Made by a program: the position numbers and the translations under genes. Below are positions 1 through 5,677 of a stretch of 8,430 nt of DNA, in pieces. A model generated the notes under the pieces. That model was not told the origin of the DNA, searched no databases, and worked only from the letters and a program-made list of their open reading frames with translations. The DNA comes from DASWRT01 sp036403035. Its GTDB lineage: Bacteria > Pseudomonadota > Alphaproteobacteria > ATCC43930 > CGMCC-115725. Where the stretch lies: assembly GCA_036403035.1 (NCBI GenBank), contig DASWRT010000433.1, positions 1 to 8,430 of the forward strand, given 5' to 3'. Positions within the stretch are counted from its first letter, which is position 1, and every line of letters begins with the position of its first letter.

Positions 1-107
1 TGCCGCGTCACCGGGCCTTGCCGATAGACCCGCATCGCCTGTGGCCTGGCTCCTAACAGCGCGCCGACAGTCTGCAACGCAGTACACTCCCTGGTGAGAA
101 ATGCGGG
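1..107. other. Left-edge stretch without a recognised gene
   Basis: This short stretch lies downstream of the exported-protein gene that ends at 108. One plus-strand frame is open from the window edge to a TGA at 95-97 and could be the tail of a neighbouring gene, but the roughly 31 residues show no recognisable motif. I see no convincing terminator hairpin with a T-tract here. Confidence 0.3.
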
Positions 108-1568
108 CTAGCAAGGCTGCGAACGGATCGTGTTCTGGCCGCTGTTCGGGTTGGTGCAGACGTTCGGGAGCTGCCGGCCGGTCTCGGCGTCGACGATGGT
201 GTACTTCCAGACGTCGCCCTGCTTGATCCGGGTCCACCACACCCAGCCGCCCTCCGGGACGGCGTCGGAGACCATCTTGAGTTCGGAATCGATCGGGTTC
301 TCCTTAGCGTTCCACCACGGGTTTCCCTGGCGCGTCAGCCAGAAGAACACGACGTCGGTCCGGTGCTCCTGCTGCATCCAGACGCCGCACTCCTGCCTCG
401 TGACGTTGCCGAAGGTCGTGCTCTGGCACCCCTGGTAGTCGGAGTAGTAGATCTCGTGGTAGGCCTTCGGGAAGATGCCGGCGAGCATCTTCAAAATGTT
501 ATCGGCGTTGGGCAGCTTGTCGGCCTCGAGCGCCGTCGGGATCGGCTGTATGGGAGCCGAATGCCGCTCGGGCGTTTCGAAGATCACGTTGAGCGTCTTG
601 CCTCTGCCTTCGACGTGAACCGTCATGTCCTCCCAGACCAGCGACGGCGTCTGGCGTACGTACTGCACGTACATCTCGCCAAGCCGGACGGTGTCGTCGG
701 GCTTCTGAACGCTGACGTTCGCGGCGAGCGACACCGCATAGGGCTTGTACAAGGGGTCCTGCTGGCGCACGGCCGCGTTCACGCCGCGCCACAGGCCCTG
801 GAAGCCAGGCTCGGACAAGGTGACGCTCACATTGTGAAGCTTGGTGGGCTCCCCCTCGAACAGCTTCGCCTGCTCGTCGCCCTTCTTTCTCGGGTCGAAC
901 GCGACGACCTGCCCGGTGGCGCCGTCGACCTCGCGCTCGACAGTCTCAAGGGTCAGGGGATCCTGGCCGAACTTCACGGTCCAGACGGGGTGGCCGGTAC
1001 GGTCCCCCTGGCCGTTCCAGAACATGTGAAGCTCGAGGCCCGACATCAGTTCGCAATTGCCGTACTGATGCTGGCCCTGACACTGCTCCGCAATGTCCTT
1101 CCTGGCCGCGTCGATCGCCTTTTGATAGTCCAGGTCGACATCCTCGGGGATGGGCAGGGTGTACGGGCTCCAGGGCGCTTGGAAGTGGTCGAACTGCATC
1201 GGCTTCCAGCCGCGCTGCTCCATCAGTTTCCTTTGCTCCTCTGGGAGGTCCTGGACGTTGACGCTGACGCGGACGCCATCCTTTGCGGACTTGGAATAGA
1301 AGCTGTACATGATCGCCGCGGGCGGCCCGGACTTCGTCATGTCGGGGAAGTGGGTCGTTGGGTCCACGGCAAACCCAAAATTGAAGAACTCGATGGCCAC
1401 CAGTTCGGCGTCGGGTTTCCAGCCCCTGGCCTCGGCCTTGACCTTCGGTATCCAGTCGGAGGCCGTCCTGGCCGTCTTCGAGCCGTCGGCGTCGTGGGCG
1501 TGGAGCATCCAACCGCCGAACGCGGCGGTTGCAACAACGGCTCCGGCGATTGCGATCAGGCGCTTCAT
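108..1568 (-). CDS. Exported or membrane-anchored protein of unknown function with two PepSY-like modules
   Basis: I do not recognise a named family for this 486-residue protein. It begins MKRLIAIAG, followed by a hydrophobic stretch to about residue 22, so it is exported or held by a single N-terminal membrane anchor; no clear cleavage site is visible. Six cysteines (163, 172, 381, 394, 471, 486), the last being the C-terminal residue, could form disulphides in the periplasm. Two stretches end alike: HPVWTVKF...VDGATGQVV (193-222) and WVWWTRIKQG...VDAETGRQL (442-467). Both resemble the W...V...VDxxTG ending of PepSY-type domains, which is inference from the pattern only. The frame is open upstream to 1898, but ATG at 1568 is preferred because it starts the signal segment and has a strong ribosome binding site 6 bases away. 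Sampled G+C is lower than in the pilus genes, so it may be a later arrival. Nothing links it to pilus function. Confidence 0.75.
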   Translation of the reverse strand: MKRLIAIAGAVVATAAFGGWMLHAHDADGSKTARTASDWIPKVKAEARGWKPDAELVAIEFFNFGFAVDPTTHFPDMTKSGPPAAIMYSFYSKSAKDGVRVSVNVQDLPEEQRKLMEQRGWKPMQFDHFQAPWSPYTLPIPEDVDLDYQKAIDAARKDIAEQCQGQHQYGNCELMSGLELHMFWNGQGDRTGHPVWTVKFGQDPLTLETVEREVDGATGQVVAFDPRKKGDEQAKLFEGEPTKLHNVSVTLSEPGFQGLWRGVNAAVRQQDPLYKPYAVSLAANVSVQKPDDTVRLGEMYVQYVRQTPSLVWEDMTVHVEGRGKTLNVIFETPERHSAPIQPIPTALEADKLPNADNILKMLAGIFPKAYHEIYYSDYQGCQSTTFGNVTRQECGVWMQQEHRTDVVFFWLTRQGNPWWNAKENPIDSELKMVSDAVPEGGWVWWTRIKQGDVWKYTIVDAETGRQLPNVCTNPNSGQNTIRSQPC

Positions 1569-1574
1569 GGCACA

Positions 1575-1581
1575 CTCCCTC
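1575..1581 (-). promoter_or_regulatory. Ribosome binding site deciding the start of the exported protein
   Basis: On the minus strand this reads GAGGGAG and lies 6 bases before the ATG at 1568. It is the reason the 1568 start is preferred over the long upstream extension of the same frame, which continues into non-coding-looking sequence. Confidence 0.7.
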
Positions 1582-1681
1582 AGGCGAGCCACCAGCGCCC
1601 CTAATCTGACTACGAGATCGGAAGAATGTAAACTGCGGTGTGGGCGGCCGGAATGTGCGCCCACGCGGTTCGCGCATCGTC

Positions 1682-1701
1682 CGATGTTAGCGCTAACATC
1701 G
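1682..1701. promoter_or_regulatory. Perfect palindromic operator of LacI/GalR-family type
   Basis: CGATGTTAGCGCTAACATCG is identical to its own reverse complement over all 20 bases. The core TGTTAGCGCTAACA, with the central CG step, is the form known for operators of many LacI/GalR-family repressors, which often control carbohydrate uptake genes in Proteobacteria. It lies 113 bases upstream of the ATG of the exported protein and more than 500 bases from the TadD-like gene, so the exported protein is the nearer candidate target. No LacI-type regulator gene is in the window. That it is an operator is inferred from the pattern. Confidence 0.6.
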
Positions 1702-1770
1702 ACAGACGCGCCGCGACCGTTGGGAGAGCGAGCGCACGCCCCGCTGCTTTCCGGCGACATAGCCCGAACG

Positions 1771-1824
1771 ATCCGAATCGGATATAATTCCGCTCCGTCC
1801 CTTCGGGACCGCGCTCTTTGACAT
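1771..1824 (+). promoter_or_regulatory. rRNA-type promoter -10 and leader with boxA-like element
   Basis: A perfect TATAAT at 1783-1788 is followed by a GC-rich discriminator, a small hairpin (GTCCC, loop TTC, GGGAC, 1797-1809) and GCTCTTTGACAT at 1813-1824. The last closely matches boxA, the NusB/S10 antitermination element of rRNA operon leaders (GCTCTTTAACA in E. coli). A 13-bp inverted repeat, ATCCGA-A-TCGGAT (1771-1783), abuts the -10. I find no good -35 hexamer at 16-18 bp spacing, which weakens the promoter call. No 16S rRNA sequence follows, so this would be an orphan leader. It points toward the TadD-like gene, about 400 bases downstream. Confidence 0.45.
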
Positions 1825-1850
1825 CGTGAATCGATCGAGGCCCGCCCGGC

Positions 1851-1922
1851 GAAAAACAGGACGGGAACAGGACGACAACAGGAGAAAAACAGGTGCAATT
1901 TCCTGTTTTCTTCCTGTTTTTC
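1851..1922. repeat. Phased ACAGG/CCTGT pentamer array with 11-bp period
   Basis: ACAGG occurs at 1856, 1867, 1878 and 1889, exactly 11 bases apart. It is followed by the inverted form CCTGT at 1902 and 1913, again 11 bases apart. Each pentamer sits next to A- or T-rich bases. The outer arms GAAAAACAGGA (1851-1861) and TCCTGTTTTTC (1912-1922) form an 11-bp perfect inverted repeat. Another AAAACAGGTG copy lies at 2087-2096. The regular spacing of about one helical turn would place all copies on one DNA face, as in multi-site protein binding arrays. It could also be one member of a dispersed intergenic repeat family, which the window alone cannot show. Confidence 0.7.
1877..1921 (+). terminator. 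Hairpin with trailing T-run, terminator-like on the plus strand
   Basis: Bases 1877-1893 pair with 1902-1918 around an 8-base loop: 15 Watson-Crick pairs, one G-T and one mismatch. On the plus strand the stem runs into a T-run (1917-1921), as in an intrinsic terminator, although the stem is less GC-rich than usual. No coding region ends here. It could only end a short transcript from the promoter-like site near 1783. Alternative pairings within the repeat array are also possible, so the hairpin may be a by-product of the array. Confidence 0.3.
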
Positions 1923-2084
1923 CGGAGCAAGCTTTCAATGATATCATAGGCTTATCCTAGTTCCGCGGCCTGTATTTTTCTGTCGGCCGTTCGCCTCGTC
2001 CCGCAAGGACGCTGCGCAAGCGGCTGATATCCAATAAGGAAATGCCGTGGCGCCGGTCCCCGGTGGGCGGCTTCGGCCGGCGGC

Positions 2085-2096
2085 GGAAAACAGGTG
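2085..2096 (+). repeat. Isolated copy of the array core
   Basis: GGAAAACAGGTG repeats ten bases, AAAACAGGTG, found exactly at 1886-1895 in the phased array. It lies about 200 bases downstream of that copy and 130 bases before the TadD-like start. It may be an outlying binding site of the same factor, or a chance match. Confidence 0.35.
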
Positions 2097-2213
2097 TCGC
2101 GGCGATGGTCCGCATTTGCCGCAATCGCCCGCATTCTCCCAGGGCGCGGCCGGCGCTTTTTCATCATTCCGCAAGAGTCCGCGCCGGAGACTCACGGCGG
2201 CTCTCGGTCTGGG

Positions 2214-2219
2214 AAAGGG
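2214..2219 (+). promoter_or_regulatory. Ribosome binding site deciding the tadD-like start
   Basis: AAAGGG lies 8 bases before the ATG at 2228. It supports this start over the in-frame ATG at 2042, whose extra 62 residues would precede the lipoprotein signal and destroy it. Confidence 0.6.
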
Positions 2220-2227
2220 CGTCCGAC

Positions 2228-3670
2228 ATGGTTCGCTTCGCGCGGAACGGCATAGGCGATGGAGGCGGCGGCAAGCGCCGGAATCGACTGGCGGCCGGCG
2301 TCGCCGGATCGGCGCTGCTGCTGGCGGTCCTCGCCGCCTGCTCCAGCGATCCGCACGGCGCGCAGCTCCCCGGGCCGGAGGCTCAGGACGCGCGCGGCGC
2401 GTCCTCCGCGACGCTGATGCGGATCGCCGATGCGGCCCGCGCGTCGGGCGACACCGGAAGCGCGGTGACGCTGTACCGGCAGGCGAGCCAGCGCGCGCCG
2501 AAAGACCCGGCGCCGCTGGTGCGGCTGGGCGACGCGCTGTTCCAGGCGCAGCAGCCGGCACAGGCGCTCGAAGCCTACGAGCAGGCGAGGGCGCTCGCGC
2601 CGGACGACCCGGAGGCGCGGCGCGGTCTGGGCACGGTCTACCTCGCCTTGAACAAGCCGGCGCTCGCGCTGCCGCACCTGGAGGCGGCAGTCGAGCAGCG
2701 GAAGGACGATCCGAAGCTGCTGAACGCGCTCGGCGTCGCCGAGGACCTGCTCGGCCGGCACGATCTCGCCCAGGCGACCTACCGCGCCGGGCTCGGCGCC
2801 GCGCCGAACCATGCGGCCCTGCGCAACAATCTCGGCCTGTCGCAGGCGCTCGCCGGGGATTACGCGGCGGCCGAGGCGACGCTCGGCACGCTCGCCGCCG
2901 ATCCCGCCGCGTCAGCGCGCAGCCGGCAGAACCTCGCGCTGGTCTACGGCCTTGCCGGGGATGCGGAACGGGCGGCCGCGGCGGCACGCGCCGATCTCGA
3001 CGAGAATTCGGTGCAGAACAACCTTCGCTACTACCTGCTGCTCCGCAACATGGACGAGGGCGCCCGCGCCGCGGCGATCATGGGCACGGCATCGCCGGCC
3101 GCTGCGCCTGCCATCGCCGCGGCGGCGGCGGCAGCGCCGCCGCTGTCCGCTTCGGCCGGCGATCCGCCGCCGGCCGCCGCGCCGGTCGCGGAAGTCGAGA
3201 GCGCGCCGCTCGCCGGCTCGTCCTCGCCGCAGCAGCAACCGATGCAGGCGCTCGAGACCGTTCCTGCCATGGTCCCGGCGCCCGCCGCCGCCGAGGCTGC
3301 GGCGGCGGCACGTCCGCACCGTGTTCAGCGGACGGCCGCCGCGGGCGCCGCGGCGGTATCGGTCCGCCGCTTCGTCGTGCAGGCCGGCACCTATGCGTCG
3401 GAAGCGGAGGCTCGGGCGGAGCGGGACGAGCTTGCGCAGCTCGGCATGACGATGGCGGTCGCTGCCGCGCACCCCGGCGGCGGGTCGTCCCGCTACGCGG
3501 TGCGGTCGACGGCGGCGTTCGGCAATGCCGAGGACGCGGCGGGGCTCGCGGGGCGGCTGCGGGCGGTCGGCCGGCGGGCGGTCGTGCTGCCGGTGCGTGT
3601 CCCGGCCGCTGCCGCTGCCGCTACCGCCGGAGCGGAGGTCAGTGGCGGAACACCTGCATCGCCTGGATGA
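2228..3670 (+). CDS. tadD: TadD-like TPR lipoprotein with C-terminal SPOR domain
   Basis: TadD proteins are outer-membrane TPR lipoproteins that help the secretin of the Flp/Tad pilus assemble. This 480-residue protein has basic residues 16-20, a hydrophobic stretch 21-37 and a lipobox LAAC with lipidated Cys38; Ser39-Ser40 after it suit outer-membrane sorting. Residues 61-263 form about six TPR-like helical pairs with the usual G/A/Y/P spacing (for example NALGVAEDLLGRHDLAQATY, 166-185). An Ala/Pro-rich linker (about 287-378) leads to a SPOR domain (379-457) with the typical opening FVVQAGTYAS and AEA helix. SPOR domains bind denuded peptidoglycan at division sites, so the linker may span from the outer membrane to the wall. 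The gene faces tadC tail to tail, with a 32-bp coding overlap, and so needs its own promoter, which I could not locate with confidence. TadD identity rests on the TPR lipoprotein form plus the neighbouring tad genes. Confidence 0.85.
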   Translation: MVRFARNGIGDGGGGKRRNRLAAGVAGSALLLAVLAACSSDPHGAQLPGPEAQDARGASSATLMRIADAARASGDTGSAVTLYRQASQRAPKDPAPLVRLGDALFQAQQPAQALEAYEQARALAPDDPEARRGLGTVYLALNKPALALPHLEAAVEQRKDDPKLLNALGVAEDLLGRHDLAQATYRAGLGAAPNHAALRNNLGLSQALAGDYAAAEATLGTLAADPAASARSRQNLALVYGLAGDAERAAAAARADLDENSVQNNLRYYLLLRNMDEGARAAAIMGTASPAAAPAIAAAAAAAPPLSASAGDPPPAAAPVAEVESAPLAGSSSPQQQPMQALETVPAMVPAPAAAEAAAAARPHRVQRTAAAGAAAVSVRRFVVQAGTYASEAEARAERDELAQLGMTMAVAAAHPGGGSSRYAVRSTAAFGNAEDAAGLAGRLRAVGRRAVVLPVRVPAAAAAATAGAEVSGGTPASPG

Positions 3671-4643
3671 TCGCCGGGCCGACCAGGACGATGAACAGCA
3701 CCGGCAGGATGAAGATGATCATCGGCACGGTGAGCGTCGCCGGCAGGCGCGCCGCCTTCTCCTCTGCGCGCATCATCCGCGCGTCGCGGAACTCGGCGGC
3801 GAGCACGCGCAGCGAGTGGGCGAGCGGCGTGCCGTAACGCTCGGTCTGGACCAGCGTGTTGACGACGCCGCGGATCGCCGGAAGCTCGGTGCGGCGGTTG
3901 AGGTTGTGCAGCGCGTCGCGCCGGTTCGGCAGGAAGCCCAGTTCGATCGCGGTCAGCCCGATCTCGTCGGCGAGTTCCGGCGCCGCCGGGCCGATCTCGC
4001 GGGCGACGCGGGTGAGGGCGGCATCCAGGCTCAGCCCGGCCTCGGCGCAGATCACCAGCAGGTCGAGCGCATCCGGCAGTCCCTTGAGCAGCTTCTGGCG
4101 CCGCCGCTGGATCGCATTGCGGACGAACAGCGTCGGCCCGTAGGCGCCGACCAGCGCGCCGAAGACCGCTCCGAGGAGCCGCCGCATCGGGTCGATGTCC
4201 GGCCCCAGCAGGGCGATGCCGAGATAGGCGGCGCTGCCGACCAGCACCGGCAGGCAGAGGCGGAGCCCGAGGAACAGCGTGACCGTGTCGGCCGAACGCC
4301 AGCCGGCGCGCGCCAGCATCTCGGCGGTCTTGCGCGCCTCCTCGCTGCGGGTCAGTTTCAGCCACTCCAGGACGCGGCGGAACAGGCCGACGGTCGGCCG
4401 CGCCCCGTCCGCGCCGCTGCCGCCGCCACGGCTGCCGCGGCGGGCGGTCGTGAGCAGGCCGGCGCGCAGCTCGGCCCGGCGCTTGGCGTGCGTCCGCGCG
4501 CGCGCCGCGGTCGGGTCGCCGGGAAACGCGGTGCGCGCAAGCGCCACGAGCGAGAGGAAGCAGCCGACCCCGGCGCCCGCCTCGACCAGCACCGTCGCAT
4601 CGACGGCGTCGAGCGCAGCGGACAGGAGGTCGGCGACGCTCAT
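3639..4643 (-). CDS. tadC: TadC, inner-membrane platform protein of the Flp/Tad pilus
   Basis: This protein pairs with TadB to form the inner-membrane platform on which the ATPase acts. The 334 residues hold a type II secretion F (T2SSF) domain at about 187-312, opening with LPDALDLLVICAEAGLSLDAAL and continuing through the conserved RYGTPLAHSLRVLA block. Hydrophobic segments lie at about 18-36, 121-147, 154-174 and 303-325, typical for the family. A Gly/Ser-rich patch (69-79) lies in the N-terminal cytoplasmic part. The ATG overlaps the TGA of tadB in an ATGA, and no strong ribosome binding site is visible, so translation is probably coupled. The last 32 bases overlap the convergent tadD-like gene. 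It is the last gene of the visible operon; no tadE or tadF follows. Confidence 0.93.
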   Translation of the reverse strand: MSVADLLSAALDAVDATVLVEAGAGVGCFLSLVALARTAFPGDPTAARARTHAKRRAELRAGLLTTARRGSRGGGSGADGARPTVGLFRRVLEWLKLTRSEEARKTAEMLARAGWRSADTVTLFLGLRLCLPVLVGSAAYLGIALLGPDIDPMRRLLGAVFGALVGAYGPTLFVRNAIQRRRQKLLKGLPDALDLLVICAEAGLSLDAALTRVAREIGPAAPELADEIGLTAIELGFLPNRRDALHNLNRRTELPAIRGVVNTLVQTERYGTPLAHSLRVLAAEFRDARMMRAEEKAARLPATLTVPMIIFILPVLFIVLVGPAIIQAMQVFRH

Positions 4644-5677
4644 ATCTCGAACCGCACCATCCTGGCGATCACGACGAAGCCGAGCAGCATGCTGACGCCG
4701 CCGACCGCGAGCAGCATATGGCCCGTCGATGTCGTCAGCAGCGTGCCGACGTAGCTGCGGCCGATCACGAACAACAGCCCGAACATCACGAAGGGCAGCG
4801 AGCCGATGATCGCCGCGCTCGCCCGCGCCTCCGACGACATCGCCTTAACCTTCAGCTTCATCTGCCGCCGCCGCCGCAGGATCGAGTCGAGGTTCTCCAG
4901 CGTCTCGGCGAGGTTGCCGCCGGTCTCGCGCTGCACGGCCATGCTGATGACGAAGAAGTTGAACTCGGTGATGTCGATCCGCCTTGCGGCGTCCCACAGC
5001 GCCTGCTCGAACGGCATGCCGACGCGGATCTGATCGGCGATGCGGCGGAACTCCTCGCCGACCGGGCCGGCGATCTCGGTGCCGATGATGCCGATCGTCT
5101 CGGTTGCCGGCAGGCCCGACTTCAAGCCGCGCACCATCAGGCCGATCGCGTCGGGGAACAGCGCCTCGAAGCGGGAGCGCCGCTTGGCGATGAGCCGAAG
5201 CACCACGAGATGCGGCAGCCAGAGACCGAGCGCCGCGGCGCCCAGCGCCGCGGCCGGCGCCGCGAACCCGGCGAGCGCCGTCAGCAGGAGGAACCCGACG
5301 GACGCCGCCGCGAGGCAGAGCATCGCATACCCGGCGAGGTTGAGCCGCGTCCCGGTCCGCGACAGGCGCTGACGCAGCACGTCCGGCCGCGGCAGCACCC
5401 GGTGGAACAGCGCGTCGAGCCCCTCGCTGCGGTCGCGGCGCAGCACCAGCGCCGACGACCGCTCGTTCGCTCCCCGGCGGCCGCCGCTCGCGGCGACGGC
5501 ACCGCGCTGCCGCAGCCGCTCCAGCCGCTTCGTCATGCGGCGCTGCCCGCCGCCGCCTTCGAAGGCGAGCGTCAGCGCGACGGCGCTCGCCAGGATCCCG
5601 GCGCCGAGCAGCAACGGGCCGGCGGCGCCGGAAGAGAGGGAGGACGCGGCGGCAGCGGCAGCGGCGGGGTCGCTCAT
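4640..5677 (-). CDS. tadB: TadB, inner-membrane platform protein of the Flp/Tad pilus
   Basis: TadB is the partner of TadC in the inner-membrane platform and contacts the CpaF ATPase. The 345 residues have an N-terminal membrane segment (about 21-39), a cytoplasmic linker rich in Arg (46-110), membrane segments at about 116-157, a T2SSF domain at 173-300 and two C-terminal membrane segments (about 285-305 and 320-340). Family-typical blocks are FPDAIGLMVRGLKSGLP (174-190) and VQRETGGNLAETLENLD (248-264). The ATG at 5677 shares one base with the TAA of cpaF (TAATG), and a GAGG lies about 10 bases upstream, so the start is well supported. The N-terminus carries a long alanine run. It is the third gene of the cpaE-cpaF-tadB-tadC operon. 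Confidence 0.94.
   Translation of the reverse strand: MSDPAAAAAAASSLSSGAAGPLLLGAGILASAVALTLAFEGGGGQRRMTKRLERLRQRGAVAASGGRRGANERSSALVLRRDRSEGLDALFHRVLPRPDVLRQRLSRTGTRLNLAGYAMLCLAAASVGFLLLTALAGFAAPAAALGAAALGLWLPHLVVLRLIAKRRSRFEALFPDAIGLMVRGLKSGLPATETIGIIGTEIAGPVGEEFRRIADQIRVGMPFEQALWDAARRIDITEFNFFVISMAVQRETGGNLAETLENLDSILRRRRQMKLKVKAMSSEARASAAIIGSLPFVMFGLLFVIGRSYVGTLLTTSTGHMLLAVGGVSMLLGFVVIARMVRFEI

Larger units (their letters stand above)
1569..2227. other. Divergent intergenic region rich in regulatory-type signals
   Basis: This 659-bp stretch separates the exported-protein gene (leftward) from the TadD-like gene (rightward). Open frames cross it on both strands, but their translations are arginine- or cysteine-rich and look like nothing known, so I treat it as non-coding. 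It holds a 20-bp perfect palindrome (1682-1701), a TATAAT with GC-rich discriminator (1783-1788), a boxA-like element (1813-1824) and a phased pentamer array with a hairpin (1851-1922). A further copy of the array core lies at 2085-2096. Part of the array region is clearly AT-richer than its surroundings. No tRNA or rRNA gene was recognised. Confidence 0.6.

Noticed and set aside
363..1604. Long plus-strand open frame of 413 codons
   Set aside because: It lies antisense to the exported-protein gene. Its translation has no recognisable motif or export signal, while the minus-strand protein has a good signal segment and ribosome binding site.
1627..1632. Minus-strand TTTACA as a -35 for the exported-protein gene
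   Set aside because: No -10 better than three of six matches lies at 16-18 bp spacing, so I do not call a promoter.
2042..2227. Earlier in-frame start for the tadD-like protein at 2042
   Set aside because: It would put 62 Arg-rich residues before the lipoprotein signal; the ATG at 2228 has a properly spaced ribosome binding site.
1944..2987. Minus-strand open frame of 347 codons
   Set aside because: Arg/Pro/Ala-rich shadow of the tadD gene with no motif.
3086..3361. GCC/GCG-rich low-complexity stretch in tadD as a DNA repeat element
   Set aside because: It encodes the Ala/Pro linker in frame between the TPR and SPOR parts; codons vary and no fixed repeat unit is present.
2047..3837. Plus-strand open frame of 596 codons overlapping tadD in another frame
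   Set aside because: The translation is almost only Arg, Gly and Ala, as expected for an off-frame reading of very GC-rich DNA; the lipoprotein/TPR/SPOR frame is clearly the real one.
3525..4754. Plus-strand open frame of 409 codons antisense to tadC
   Set aside because: Rich in Arg, Gln, Asp and His with no domain; an artefact of high G+C opposite a real gene.
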